Origin: Catenovulum adriaticum
GTDB lineage: Bacteria; Pseudomonadota; Gammaproteobacteria; Enterobacterales; Alteromonadaceae
NCBI RefSeq assembly: GCF_026725475.1
Contig: NZ_CP109965.1
Span: forward strand, 62,001 to 126,000
Direction of reading: 5' to 3'
Length of the DNA: 64,000 nt
The translations under genes were made by a program, and so were the position numbers. The notes under the pieces were generated by a model, which ran no database searches, was not told the DNA's origin, and worked only from the letters and a program-made list of their open reading frames with translations. This document shows, one piece after another, positions 8,423-22,976 of the stretch; within the stretch, counting starts at the first letter, position 1; each line of letters begins with the position of its first letter.

Positions 8423-9520
8423 ATGCTTAAGTTAACTCGTATTTTTTTCTTTACTATGTGTTTTGTGAGTGCTTTTTCGTTTGCAGATACACTCAAGTTA
8501 AAATCCGATGCGCCTGAACGTTACGTCGTTAAAAAGGGTGATACCTTATGGGATATTTCCACTTTGTATTTAAAATCACCATGGAACTGGCCAAAGTTAT
8601 GGGGAATGAACTTACAAATAGAAAACCCTCATTTGATTTACCCTGGCGATATTTTATCTCTTCAATATAACAGCCAAGGTGAACCTAGGTTAGTTGTTAA
8701 CCCAAAATCTAATCGAGCTAAAAAACAATTTAAACTCTCGCCCGGAAAGCGAATTACCCCAAAAGATGCCAATGCAATTACTAGCATCCCGCTTAATACC
8801 ATTGCACCTTACTTATCAAATCGACGATTGTTACCGGCCTCAGAGTTTCAGTTTGCTCCTATGGTGTTAGGTGGGGATACTAATACTAAAAATAAAGTCA
8901 CAGGTGATTTAATTTATGCAAAAGGCAATTTAATTGCGAATCATTTGTACGGAATTTACAAACAAGTTGAAAATGAACAACTCAATCAAAATAACAAGTC
9001 TTTGGTTGAATTAGTCTTAACTGGTACAGCAAGAGTGTTGAACTCTAATGATAATGTGAGCCGATTGACGGTTGTATCTAATAAAACTGAAATCAAACCA
9101 GGTGAGCGATTATTCTCTATGTTAGAAGATCAATCATTACCAGCCTATTTTCAATTATCTGAATTATCGTCAAATTTGGATGCAGAAATTATTGCATCTG
9201 CTTCTAAGTTCCGTGAATTTGGTCAGCACGAAGTTGTTACCATTAATGCAGGGTCTGATATAGGATTAAAAAGCGGCCATGTACTTGGCGTTTACCGACA
9301 AAGCCCTGATGTATTAATGAAAGATGGCAAGCCGGTTTATTATGAAGATGCCGATAAATGGAATCAGTTAATCCACAAGTTGGCGCCTGACGCTGAAACT
9401 ATGCCGATTGAAAAAATTGGACATTTAGTTGTGTTTAAAGCGTATCCAACCGCGAGTTATGCTTTTGTCACCCAAATTCAAAAAGCGTTAGCGCTGGGAG
9501 ATAAAGTTAATCGACCTTAA
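8423..9520 (+). CDS. LysM peptidoglycan-binding domain protein
   Basis: A 365-residue exported protein. The signal peptide (about residues 1-21, ending SFA-DT) is followed by a LysM domain near residues 32-80 (YVVKKGDTLWDIS, then the PHLIYPGDIL segment), which binds peptidoglycan glycan chains. The remaining roughly 280 residues have no motif I can name. Genes of this type commonly sit between def and dprA in gammaproteobacteria, as here, divergent from def with only about 50-110 bases between the starts. A cell-wall anchored periplasmic role is inferred from the LysM domain. Confidence 0.88.
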   Translation: MLKLTRIFFFTMCFVSAFSFADTLKLKSDAPERYVVKKGDTLWDISTLYLKSPWNWPKLWGMNLQIENPHLIYPGDILSLQYNSQGEPRLVVNPKSNRAKKQFKLSPGKRITPKDANAITSIPLNTIAPYLSNRRLLPASEFQFAPMVLGGDTNTKNKVTGDLIYAKGNLIANHLYGIYKQVENEQLNQNNKSLVELVLTGTARVLNSNDNVSRLTVVSNKTEIKPGERLFSMLEDQSLPAYFQLSELSSNLDAEIIASASKFREFGQHEVVTINAGSDIGLKSGHVLGVYRQSPDVLMKDGKPVYYEDADKWNQLIHKLAPDAETMPIEKIGHLVVFKAYPTASYAFVTQIQKALALGDKVNRP

Positions 9521-9535
9521 TTAAGCTTGAGCTTA

Positions 9536-9826
9536 TTAGGGTCTTTTGACGTTTGGAGTACAAATTTTGTTCTAACTAAACGCTTTTTGATCGCGACGCG
9601 AGATATATAGCATAGTTATTCTATGTCAATATCGAGCACAGCTACCGCATCCTGCTCACGCTAAGTATCTGCATCCATGCAGGCAACAGAGCAAAAAGCA
9701 TTTAGAACGAACCCGAAGGGCAGCGTTTGTTTAGCATTTCTTCTGCGTTACGTCAATCGCTATACCTTGTATAAATACCAAACAAACTGCTGCAAAATTG
9801 TACCCAAAAGGTTAACAGACCCTAAA
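9536..9826. repeat. dispersed MITE-like repeat, copy 2
   Basis: Second copy of the element at 1109-1426. Its termini are TTAGGGTCTTTTGAC on the left and GTTAACAGACCCTAA on the right. They differ from copy 1 at the same positions on both arms, so pairing of the two ends is preserved. The inner hairpin CTGCAT-cc-ATGCAG is retained. Both copies are preceded by GCTTA. An open frame of 63 codons inside it is not convincing. Confidence 0.75.
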
Positions 9827-9871
9827 CATTCAACTATGCTGAAAAGAAGGGATTATTTTTTGGGATGATTT

Positions 9872-10987
9872 ATGCAAACGGATGCAATTGATACATTAAC
9901 ATCGCACTGGCTTGCGGTTAAGCAAATCAAAGGGTTAAGAGTTAGTCAGCTTTTAAAAATATTAGAATTCAAAAGCTTACCTGAGCTATTTGCAAGTGAT
10001 TCGACATCGTTAGCGGGTTATGGATTTAAGCCTGAGCAAATTAATACCATTAATCATATTAATTTTGCTGAAATTGAACGTTTACTGAATTGGCAGCGAC
10101 AACATTCCAGCCATCATATTATTCATTATCAAAGTGAAGCCTATCCTGAGCGACTAAAACAAATAAGTTCACCACCTCTGGTTTTGTTTGCTATTGGTGA
10201 GCCTGAGTTGTTAAACCAAGCTCAAGTAGCTTTAGTTGGTAGCCGTAGTGCTTCACTTTATGGGCAAGACAATGCTTTCCAATTTGCCAAAGCATTAACT
10301 CAAAATGGACTGGTAGTAACCAGCGGTTTTGCTGCAGGCATTGATGGCCATGCACACAAAGGGGCACTTGAAGCGAATGGTAAAACCATTGCAGTATTAG
10401 GAACAGGCCCTGATGTAATTTACCCTAAACGCAATTTTCAGCTATATCAAAAAATTATAGACTCAGGTCTGGTTGTATCGGAATTTCCTCCAGGAACTCA
10501 AGCTAGAGCTCAGCACTTTCCTAGGCGAAATAGAATCATTAGTGGGTTAAGTTTAGGCGTTTTAGTGGTAGAGGCGGCGTTAAAAAGCGGTTCGCTCATT
10601 ACGGCTAAATTTGCGTTAGAACAAAATCGAGAAATATTTGCTATCCCAAGTAGTATTCACGACCCTAGAAGTAAAGGTTGTCACCAATTGATCCAACAAG
10701 GCGCTAAATTAGTACAAACTATAGAAGACTTGCTCGAAGAGTTGCCGGAACATGCTAAGACGGTAAATTTATCGCTTTTTTCTCAAAATAATGAAAAAAA
10801 TAATAAAGAAAACTTCACAAGTAACGAATTGTTGGTTAAGTTAGATTATGAGGTGACTTCGATTGATGAGTTAGTCGAAAGGACACAACAACCCGTCGAT
10901 ATGGTTTTATCTCAACTTCTGGATCTTGAATTACAAGGTCTCATTGCTGCTACTTCGGGTGGTTACATTCGATTGAGGAGGGAATAG
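9872..10987 (+). CDS. dprA: DNA-processing protein DprA (Smf)
   Basis: Binds incoming single-stranded DNA and loads RecA during natural transformation. The 371 residues include an N-terminal helical domain (1-100). The Rossmann-like DprA core has LVGSRSASLYG, VVTSGFAAGIDGHAHKGAL, the Pro-rich loop SEFPPGT and FPRRNRIISGLS. A C-terminal winged-helix segment occupies about residues 305-371. It begins 46 bases after the dispersed repeat, which may therefore influence its promoter. smg follows after 2 bases, so they are probably co-transcribed. Confidence 0.95.
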   Translation: MQTDAIDTLTSHWLAVKQIKGLRVSQLLKILEFKSLPELFASDSTSLAGYGFKPEQINTINHINFAEIERLLNWQRQHSSHHIIHYQSEAYPERLKQISSPPLVLFAIGEPELLNQAQVALVGSRSASLYGQDNAFQFAKALTQNGLVVTSGFAAGIDGHAHKGALEANGKTIAVLGTGPDVIYPKRNFQLYQKIIDSGLVVSEFPPGTQARAQHFPRRNRIISGLSLGVLVVEAALKSGSLITAKFALEQNREIFAIPSSIHDPRSKGCHQLIQQGAKLVQTIEDLLEELPEHAKTVNLSLFSQNNEKNNKENFTSNELLVKLDYEVTSIDELVERTQQPVDMVLSQLLDLELQGLIAATSGGYIRLRRE

Positions 10988-10989
10988 AT

Positions 10990-11466
10990 ATGTTTGATAT
11001 CCTCATGTACTTGTTTGAAAACTATGTTCATAGCGAAGCTGAGGTGATGGTTGATCACGACCAGCTAACGGATGAATTACTTAAAGCAGGTTTCGAAGTT
11101 GACGAAATCTACAAGGCTTTGCATTGGCTTGAAAAGCTGGCAGATTTACAAAACGCAGATACCATTCCCTATTTAACTAAAGCATCGCACAGTCCCTCAG
11201 TTCGGGTTTATACCGAAGATGAGAAAATGCGCATAGATGCTAAAAGCCAAGGGTTCATTCTGTTTTTAGAGCAAATTAATGTGCTTGATATAGAAACCCG
11301 TGAAATGGTTATCGATAGAGTAATGGAACTAGAAACACCTGAGTTTTTATTGGACGATCTTAAATGGGTTATTTTGATGGTTTTATTTAATGTTCCTGGA
11401 CATGAAACTGCTTATAACCAAATGGAAGAATTGGTGTTTGAAGAACCAGAAGGTATGTTGCATTAG
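10990..11466 (+). CDS. smg: Smg family protein (DUF494)
   Basis: A 158-residue soluble protein of the DUF494/Smg family, recognised from the N-terminus MFDILMYLFENYVHSEAEV and the acidic, helical body. Its molecular function is unknown. It is nearly always next to dprA, and here it starts 2 bases after the dprA stop. Nothing unusual in length or composition. Confidence 0.92.
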   Translation: MFDILMYLFENYVHSEAEVMVDHDQLTDELLKAGFEVDEIYKALHWLEKLADLQNADTIPYLTKASHSPSVRVYTEDEKMRIDAKSQGFILFLEQINVLDIETREMVIDRVMELETPEFLLDDLKWVILMVLFNVPGHETAYNQMEELVFEEPEGMLH

Positions 11467-11510
11467 TGATTATTTTGGTGTTTGTTTGGCGATAGTGTTA
11501 TTGTGTCTGT

Positions 11511-12083
11511 ATGTCAGATAAAGCACCTGAATTATTTAAGCAATCAACAGCTGCACTCGAAAAAGAGACTCAGTCTTGTCCTGAGTGCAATGCCGAGCTT
11601 GTTTTTCGAAGTGGTAAAAAAGGGCCTTTTTTAGGTTGCAGTACTTACCCTAAATGTGAATACATTAAGCCTTTACACCAAGAACAAGATAACACCAATA
11701 AAATTATTGAAGGTTCATCCTGCCCTAAATGCCAACATGAACTGGCTGTTAAGCATGGTCGTTATGGTATTTTTATTGGCTGCACTCAGTACCCTGAATG
11801 CGACTTTGTGGATCATACTGATCAAGCTGAAACCCAAACAACCGATATTACTTGTCCTAAATGCCAATCAGGCGAAATAATTCAGCGGCAAAACAGATTT
11901 GGAAAGTTATTTTATGCCTGCTCAGCTTACCCTAAATGCAAGTATGCTTTAAATTACCAACCCGTCTCTCATTCATGCCCTGATTGTAGTTGGCCAATTA
12001 TGGTGGAAAAAAAGCTTAGAGGTAAAATTCAATGGGTGTGTCCACAAAAAAAGTGTGGCTGTAAAATTGAGCCTGCAAATTAG
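11511..12083 (+). CDS. topoisomerase-type zinc-finger protein (YrdD-like)
   Basis: A 190-residue protein made only of zinc ribbons like those at the C-terminus of topoisomerase I. Three units follow the CPxC...GCSxYPxC pattern: CPECNAELVF...CSTYPKC, CPKCQHELAV...CTQYPEC and CPKCQSGEII...CSAYPKC. A fourth ribbon (CPDCSWPIMV...CPQKKCGC) follows. There is no topoisomerase catalytic domain, so this is the stand-alone form known as YrdD next to smg and tsaC. DNA or RNA binding is inferred from the fold; the specific role is not known. Confidence 0.9.
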   Translation: MSDKAPELFKQSTAALEKETQSCPECNAELVFRSGKKGPFLGCSTYPKCEYIKPLHQEQDNTNKIIEGSSCPKCQHELAVKHGRYGIFIGCTQYPECDFVDHTDQAETQTTDITCPKCQSGEIIQRQNRFGKLFYACSAYPKCKYALNYQPVSHSCPDCSWPIMVEKKLRGKIQWVCPQKKCGCKIEPAN

Positions 12084-12139
12084 CTTTTATTTGTGTTCGG
12101 TATATAATCCTTGTATTTCAATTTATTTAAACCCATTTT

Positions 12140-12709
12140 ATGTCTGAAACTAAGCAAAGCATTTACACGGGTGCCGTTGACGCATTAACTCAGGGTGGGG
12201 TTGTGGCTTATCCTACTGAGTCTTGTTTCGGTTTAGGCTGTGATCCTGATAATTTCCCTGCGGTTGAAAAAATTCTTCAATTAAAGCAAAGACCAAAAGA
12301 AAAAGGCGTTATTCTTATTGCGAGTGACTATTCGCAACTGATGCGTTATGTTGATGACAGCAAAATTCCTCAGGATAAACGGTATCAAGTTTTATCCCAT
12401 TGGCCTGGTCCTTATACTTTATTATTGCCAACACTTAATTCTGTATCATCACTATTAACAGGTCAGTTTTCTACAATTGCAGTGAGAGTGACCAACCATC
12501 CTATTGCGCGAGAATTATGTCGCCAATTTGGTAAACCTATTGTGTCAACGAGTGCTAATTTATCCGGTCAGCCATCAGCTAAATCATTTAGTGAAGTTGA
12601 GCAAATTTTTTCAGATAAAGTCGATTTTATTGTCCCAGGTCAAATAGGCCAATCAGATAAACCTAGTACAATCATCAACCCGTTAACACAAGAAGTATTT
12701 AGATCATGA
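12140..12709 (+). CDS. tsaC: L-threonylcarbamoyladenylate synthase TsaC
   Basis: Makes threonylcarbamoyl-AMP from threonine, bicarbonate and ATP for the t6A37 modification of ANN-decoding tRNAs. The YrdC/Sua5 domain spans all 189 residues, with VVAYPTESCFGLGCDPDN (near 21-38), the basic KQRPKEKGVILI segment and STSANLSGQPS (near 138-148). It is the short form lacking the C-terminal Sua5 domain. The stop overlaps the hemF start by 4 bases (ATGA), so the two are translationally coupled. Confidence 0.95.
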   Translation: MSETKQSIYTGAVDALTQGGVVAYPTESCFGLGCDPDNFPAVEKILQLKQRPKEKGVILIASDYSQLMRYVDDSKIPQDKRYQVLSHWPGPYTLLLPTLNSVSSLLTGQFSTIAVRVTNHPIARELCRQFGKPIVSTSANLSGQPSAKSFSEVEQIFSDKVDFIVPGQIGQSDKPSTIINPLTQEVFRS

Positions 12710-13623
12710 GTCAAGTTGATATCAATCAAGTCAAAACATTCTTATTAGCACTACAGGATCAAATTTGCCAATCATTAGAAGTATCAGATGGTGGCGCTAA
12801 ATTTGTGGAAGATGCGTGGCGAAGAGAAGAGGGCGGAGGTGGCCGAACTCGAGTTATGACAAATGGTAATGTGATTGAGCAAGGTGGCGTAAATTTTTCA
12901 CATGTTTTTGGCAGTACAATGCCTCCATCTGCAACGGCACATCGTCCTGAATTGGCGGGGAGAAGTTGGCAAGCCTGTGGCGTGTCTTTGGTTATCCACC
13001 CTAAAAACCCTAACATTCCAACATCACATGCAAATGTACGATTTTTTATAGCAGAAAAAGAGGGTGAAGTGCCTGTCTGGTGGTTCGGCGGTGGGTTTGA
13101 TTTAACGCCCTATTACCCTTTTGAAGAAGATGTTGTTCACTGGCATAAAACCGCCTATGAGCTTTGTGAACCATTTGGAAATACGGTTTATGCAGAGCAC
13201 AAAAAATGGTGTGATGATTATTTTTACCTTAAACATAGAGCAGAAACCCGAGGCGTAGGTGGGCTCTTCTTTGATGATTTAAATCAATGGCCTTTTGAAA
13301 CGTGTTTTGATTATATTAAAAAAGTGGGGTTAGGTTTTATTGATGCTTATGTCCCTATTATCGACAAACGTAAAAATACTGAATTTAGTGAAGCTCAGCG
13401 TCAATTTCAACTGTATCGCCGGGGTCGTTATGTTGAGTTCAATTTGGTATTTGATCGTGGCACTTTATTTGGCCTGCAAAGTGGTGGGCGTACAGAATCA
13501 ATTTTAATGTCAATGCCACCACTTGCCAGATGGGAATATAATTACCAGCCAGAACCCGGTAGTGCCGAGGCTAAATTATATGAAAGGTATTTAAAACCAC
13601 AAGACTGGCTCAATTTGAATTAA
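12706..13623 (+). CDS. hemF: oxygen-dependent coproporphyrinogen III oxidase
   Basis: Converts coproporphyrinogen III to protoporphyrinogen IX with O2, in haem biosynthesis. The 305 residues match the family throughout, including EGGGGRTRVM, WWFGGGFDLTPYYPFEED, the signature YRRGRYVEFNLVFDRG and GLQSGGRTESILMSMPP. It overlaps tsaC by 4 bases, and its 3' end overlaps the convergent truncated-haemoglobin gene by 14 bases. Coupling haem synthesis to a haem protein on the opposite strand may be chance. Confidence 0.97.
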   Translation: MSQVDINQVKTFLLALQDQICQSLEVSDGGAKFVEDAWRREEGGGGRTRVMTNGNVIEQGGVNFSHVFGSTMPPSATAHRPELAGRSWQACGVSLVIHPKNPNIPTSHANVRFFIAEKEGEVPVWWFGGGFDLTPYYPFEEDVVHWHKTAYELCEPFGNTVYAEHKKWCDDYFYLKHRAETRGVGGLFFDDLNQWPFETCFDYIKKVGLGFIDAYVPIIDKRKNTEFSEAQRQFQLYRRGRYVEFNLVFDRGTLFGLQSGGRTESILMSMPPLARWEYNYQPEPGSAEAKLYERYLKPQDWLNLN

Positions 13624-13993
13624 TCATGTGGGTCGCGAGTTGATAAAAGCTTTTTTGTAACTCGCGGCGAATTTGCTCATTTTTAATGACATCATCAAGT
13701 GCTTGATTCATACACAACATCCATAAATCTCTCTGGTGAATTGTCACGGAAAACGGCAAATGACGAGCTCTTAAGCGTGGATGACCGTATTTTTGTACAA
13801 ATAAATCAGGCCCGCCTAACCAACCGGATAAAAACTCAAAAAATCTCACTCGGACACTATTTAGTGGTTTTGGATGAATGGCTAATAAATCTGCAGCGTG
13901 CGGGTCAGATTCCATTATATCGTAAAATCGGTTGGCAAGTTGATAGACAACTTTTTCACCGCCAATTAAGTAATAAGGGGTATTTTGATTCAT
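13610..13993 (-). CDS. group II truncated haemoglobin
   Basis: A small globin of the 2-on-2 (trHbO) type. The chosen start is the ATG at 13993, giving 127 residues (MNQNTPYYLIGGEKV...). An upstream in-frame TTG at 14038 would add a lysine-rich 15-residue tail. Recognisable segments are YYLIGGEKVVYQLANRFYDIM (helix A/B region), FFEFLSGWLGGPDLF, and RARHLPFSVTIHQRDLWMLCM with the proximal His. Such globins bind O2 or NO; the substrate here is not shown. It is convergent with hemF (14-base overlap) and divergent from aroE. Confidence 0.9.
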   Translation of the reverse strand: MNQNTPYYLIGGEKVVYQLANRFYDIMESDPHAADLLAIHPKPLNSVRVRFFEFLSGWLGGPDLFVQKYGHPRLRARHLPFSVTIHQRDLWMLCMNQALDDVIKNEQIRRELQKSFYQLATHMINSN

Positions 13994-14069
13994 AGTAGAC
14001 TTGTTTTTCTTCGAAAATATCTTTTTAATGCCAAACAAACTTAACTCTCGGTAATAATTTAGGATTCTA

Positions 14070-14882
14070 ATGGATCAGTACAAAGTATATGGTAACCCAA
14101 TAAAACAAAGTAAATCACCTTTGATTCATACTGAGTTTGCCAAACAAACAGATCAAGCTATTGAGTATACCTCCCAGTTATCTGAACTTGATACCTTTGA
14201 GCAAGATATCGCTCATTTTATAAAAGCGGGTGGTAAAGGGTGTAACGTGACTATGCCTTTTAAAGAGCGAGCATTCAACTTAGCAAATAAAGTGAGCGAG
14301 CGAGCGCAATTGGCGCAAGCCGCTAATACCTTATCTTTTTTAGAAGACGGAACAATAGAAGCAGATACAACCGATGGCCCTGGTTTAGTAAATGATTTGT
14401 TGGCTAATGGAATTTGTTTAAAAGGTATGTCGATTTTATTAGTTGGAGCCGGTGGTGCTGCCAGTGGAGTTATACAACCACTCTTGCAATCACAACCTAG
14501 GATGTTGGTTATAGCAAACAGAACCGTTAGCAAAGCAACAGAGCTTGCCCAGCGTTTTGGCCATTTTGGCAATATAGAGGCAAAAGCTTTTAATGAGTTG
14601 GACGAAAGCTATGATTTAGTGATTAATTCTACTTCGACCAGCTTAACAAACGAATTACCCGCAGTACCTAGTAAAATTTTCAAACAGAATGCTTATGCTT
14701 ATGACATGGTTTATGGTGATAAACCAACTTTATTTGTTGAATGGGCCTACCAAAATGGCGTTAAATTAGCACTTGATGGTTTAGGAATGTTAGTTGGACA
14801 AGCAGCTGAAAGTTTTTATATATGGCGCAACGTTAAGCCTGACCTTTTAGCTGTTGTCGAAAAATTACGTGGTGAATTGTAG
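14070..14882 (+). CDS. aroE: shikimate dehydrogenase (NADP)
   Basis: Reduces 3-dehydroshikimate to shikimate in aromatic amino acid synthesis. The 270 residues show the substrate-binding SKSPLIH, the catalytic lysine motif NVTMPFKERAF, the NADP-binding GAGGAASGV and ANRT loop, and the family segment DMVYGDKPT. It is divergent from the globin gene and convergent with yrdA, across a 32-bp palindrome. The aroE-yrdA neighbourhood next to an rRNA operon matches the E. coli rrnD region. Confidence 0.97.
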   Translation: MDQYKVYGNPIKQSKSPLIHTEFAKQTDQAIEYTSQLSELDTFEQDIAHFIKAGGKGCNVTMPFKERAFNLANKVSERAQLAQAANTLSFLEDGTIEADTTDGPGLVNDLLANGICLKGMSILLVGAGGAASGVIQPLLQSQPRMLVIANRTVSKATELAQRFGHFGNIEAKAFNELDESYDLVINSTSTSLTNELPAVPSKIFKQNAYAYDMVYGDKPTLFVEWAYQNGVKLALDGLGMLVGQAAESFYIWRNVKPDLLAVVEKLRGEL

Positions 14883-14904
14883 TTTTAGTGTAATTGACTT
14901 GAAT

Positions 14905-14936
14905 AAAAGATGACTATTTATAAATAGTCATCTTTT
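14905..14936. terminator. 32-bp perfect palindrome, two-way terminator
   Basis: AAAAGATGACTATTTA is followed directly by its exact reverse complement. The arms are 16 bp with no unpaired loop, A4 at the left and T4 at the right, so either strand ends in a U-run. It lies between convergent aroE and yrdA and includes the last codons and stop of yrdA. Confidence 0.75.
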
Positions 14937-15445
14937 AATTCAACATAATTCAAAGCTGATTGTTTTAAAAAGTCTAATTCGGCTTGAGTTAACTTTCTGG
15001 CTTGGGTCGCCGGACTTCCTTTATATAAAAAGCCTGATTCTAATTTTTTGTTTGGGGCAACTAAAGCACCAGCAGCTAACATCACATCATCTTCGATAAT
15101 CGCACCGTCTAATACAATGGCACCCATGCCAATTAAAACTCGATTCGCGATATAACAGCCATGAAGCATCGCCTTATGCCCAATAGTGACATCATCACCA
15201 ATAATAAGTGGGTAGCCGTCAGGGTTGGATAAGCTTGAGCGGGTAACGTGTAAAACTGAGCCATCCTGTATATTGGTTCTTTGACCTATTTTTATATAAT
15301 TAACATCGCCCCTTGCGGCAACTAATGGCCAAACGCTGGAATCTTGATCTATTACTATATCACCAATCAAAACAGCGCTCTCATCAACGTACGCAGTGTT
15401 AGCTATGGTGGGTGAAATTTTTTTATAACTTCGGTGAGCTTTCAT
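14918..15445 (-). CDS. yrdA: gamma-carbonic anhydrase family protein (YrdA-like)
   Basis: A left-handed beta-helix protein of 175 residues built from hexapeptide repeats. Family motifs include the metal-ligand histidines in DGSVLHVT and VTIGHKAMLHGC, and the C-terminal GSPATQARKL. Members trimerise and bind a metal; carbonic anhydrase activity has been shown only for some, so the catalytic role here is open. It reads away from the rRNA operons, and its 3' end is embedded in the palindrome shared with aroE. Confidence 0.92.
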   Translation of the reverse strand: MKAHRSYKKISPTIANTAYVDESAVLIGDIVIDQDSSVWPLVAARGDVNYIKIGQRTNIQDGSVLHVTRSSLSNPDGYPLIIGDDVTIGHKAMLHGCYIANRVLIGMGAIVLDGAIIEDDVMLAAGALVAPNKKLESGFLYKGSPATQARKLTQAELDFLKQSALNYVELKDDYL

Positions 15446-15562
15446 ATGTCATAAATTTGTTGGTAAAAGGTAGGTGTAAGTTAGACACAAAGCCAATAAA
15501 TAAGCAAGTTGTAGGTTAATTAAGCAAACAAACTTTAATTTCAAATAAATTCAAAAAAAGCG

Positions 15563-15590
15563 TTGACGGGGTTTAATTAGTCCCTATAAT
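15563..15590 (+). promoter_or_regulatory. rRNA operon 1 promoter P1
   Basis: TTGACG, a 16-base spacer, then a perfect TATAAT, followed by a GC-rich discriminator (GCGCCCCC), the hallmark of stringently controlled rRNA promoters. In the upstream part of the gap (15446-15560) I see only AT-rich sequence that could act as an UP element. Confidence 0.8.
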
Positions 15591-15710
15591 GCGCCCCCAC
15601 AACGCAGCAACACGCAGACAAACATCAGCGAGTGAATGCGCAGCTCAATAGAGTTCAAACCGTTGAAAAGGCCTGTTTAACGTTAAATATCAATAACGAA
15701 AAATAAAGGC

Positions 15711-15738
15711 TTGACAACAAAAGAGGACAGCGTAGAAT
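15711..15738 (+). promoter_or_regulatory. rRNA operon 1 promoter P2
   Basis: TTGACA, a 16-base spacer, then TAGAAT, again followed by a GC-rich discriminator (GCGCGGCC). It lies about 150 bases after P1 and about 175 bases before mature 16S, the usual tandem arrangement. Confidence 0.8.
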
Positions 15739-15780
15739 GCGCGGCCTCGCTTCGGTAAGAAGCAGCGGAATATCCGCAAC

Positions 15781-15913
15781 GTTCTTTAAAAATTAGGTAA
15801 CCTTATTTATCTGTGTGAGCACTGGCATAGATTTGATGAATGAACAATTTATCAATTTATTCAGGCTCACATGAAAATGTGATTTTGAGTTAATTGAGCA
15901 AGATTTAAAAACT
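15781..15913 (+). promoter_or_regulatory. 16S leader with boxA-like site and processing stem
   Basis: A boxA-like GTTCTTTAAAAA opens the leader. TTATTTATCTGTGTGAGCAC (15803-15822) pairs, with one mismatch, with GTGTTCACACAGATAAATAA after 16S (17469-17488), forming the expected RNase III processing stem. The leader of operon 2 (21037-21169) reads the same. Confidence 0.75.
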
Positions 15914-17445
<1,532 letters not shown>

Positions 17446-17513
17446 CAAAAATTCATTAAACGTGCACAGTGTTCACACAGATAAATAAACGGTTATCAAA
17501 TTTAAAGGCAAGC

Positions 17514-17575
17514 AAAAACCAAACCCAAGTGTTGGGGTGCAATAAACTGCATCAATGCTTCAGTTTGGTTTTTTT
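17514..17575 (+). terminator. terminator-shaped hairpin in 16S-23S spacer 1
   Basis: AAAAACCAAAC pairs with GTTTGGTTTTT (11 bp) across a loop that itself holds small hairpins (CCCAA-gtg-TTGGG), and a run of Ts follows. It has the form of an intrinsic terminator inside an rRNA operon, 22 bases before a boxA. The spacer contains no tRNA gene. Confidence 0.6.
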
Positions 17576-17597
17576 AACGGCAACGTTAACATCCAAC

Positions 17598-17610
17598 GCT
17601 CTTTAACAAT
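17598..17610 (+). promoter_or_regulatory. boxA antitermination site, spacer 1
   Basis: GCTCTTTAACAAT matches the NusB/NusE-binding boxA of rRNA operons, placed in the spacer before 23S as in E. coli. The same sequence occurs at 23338-23350. Confidence 0.8.
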
Positions 17611-17713
17611 CTGGACAAGAAGTAATAAAGAAAAACGAATTCAATCAAGTTGAATTAGTATTCAAAGTAGCAAGCAGTCCTACGTACAATCTGGATAAAC
17701 ATTCGGGTTGTAT

Positions 17714-20595
<2,882 letters not shown>

Positions 20596-20726
20596 ACAAC
20601 GCCGAATGTTTATTAACATGACGTGAAGTGTGACTGCGCGAATGAATAAACAAACTTGATTGACTCTTTATTATGTATTGTCCTGATTGGTTAATTGACT
20701 GAAAAGTGAATTAACAAACCGACTTA

Positions 20727-20844
20727 TGCCTGGCGGCCAAAGCATTGTGGCACCACCTGATTCCATTTCGAACTCAGAAGTGAAACACAATAGCGGCGAT
20801 GGTAGTGTGGGAGTTCCCATGTGAGAGTAGCACACTGCCAGGCT
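20727..20844 (+). rRNA. rrf: 5S ribosomal RNA, operon 1
   Basis: About 118 bases from TGCCTGGCGGC to CTGCCAGGCT, with pairing ends and the typical ATTCCATTTCGAACTCAGAA segment. No terminator comparable to the one after operon 2 follows it. Confidence 0.97.
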
Positions 20845-20937
20845 CTTTATTTTATCCTTTAGGATAAGGTCTAAACAACGCATTTATGCAGTTTAGACAT
20901 GCAGTACATCCTGTACATAAATAACTTTTTTGACAGG

Positions 20938-20967
20938 TTATTTTAAATAGATAACTATTTAAAATAA
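20938..20967. repeat. 13-bp AT-rich inverted repeat before operon 2 promoter
   Basis: TTATTTTAAATAG, loop ATAA, then CTATTTAAAATAA: a perfect 13-bp stem. It sits directly upstream of the operon 2 promoter, in the position of an UP element, and could alternatively end transcripts from operon 1. Confidence 0.65.
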
Positions 20968-20971
20968 GTTG

Positions 20972-20999
20972 TTGACTTATTGAAATATAAGCGTATTAT
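20972..20999 (+). promoter_or_regulatory. rRNA operon 2 promoter
   Basis: TTGACT, a 16-base spacer, then TATTAT, followed by a GC-rich discriminator (ACGCGCC). A second -35-like TTGACA at 20930-20935 has no good -10 partner. Operon 2 therefore seems to have one clear promoter where operon 1 has two. Confidence 0.75.
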
Positions 21000-21169
21000 A
21001 CGCGCCTCGTTACAGCAGATTGCTGCTTTAACGACTGTTCTTTAAAAATTAGGTAACCTTATTTATCTGTGTGAGCACTGGCATAGATTTGATGAATGAA
21101 CAATTTATCAATTTATTCAGGCTCACATGAAAATGTGATTTTGAGTTAATTGAGCAAGATTTAAAAACT

Positions 21170-22701
<1,532 letters not shown>

Positions 22702-22804
22702 CAAAAATTCATTAAACATGCACAGTGTTCACACAGATAAATAACTGGTTACTGAAAGAAAGACTTCGTAAGGTCAACAGACCGAATGATGAAAGTCATA
22801 AGAT

Positions 22805-22890
22805 AGGTCTGTAGCTCAGCTAGTTAGCACCCCAATCCCTTGTAAAGCGGTGAGGTCGGTTTGCCGACAAGTTGAAGTGAAAGATTAAGT
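22805..22890 (+). pseudogene. decayed tRNA-Ile copy, 5' half preserved
   Basis: Begins AGGTCTGTAGCTCAGCTAGT like the intact tRNA-Ile that follows, but loses the D-stem closing bases. The anticodon region (CCCTTGTAAAG) cannot form a stem, and the 3' acceptor strand is missing. It is a remnant of a tandem tRNA duplication. Confidence 0.75.
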
Positions 22891-22892
22891 AT

Positions 22893-22969
<77 letters not shown>

Positions 22970-22976
22970 ATAACGT

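Noticed and set aside
9677..9868. A 63-codon frame across the dispersed repeat copy 2
   Set aside because: Copy 1 does not preserve the frame, and there is no ribosome site.
22805..22890. A possible tRNA-Thr (TGT-like loop CTTGTAA) before tRNA-Ile
   Set aside because: No anticodon stem or 3' acceptor can be formed; it is a decayed tRNA-Ile copy.
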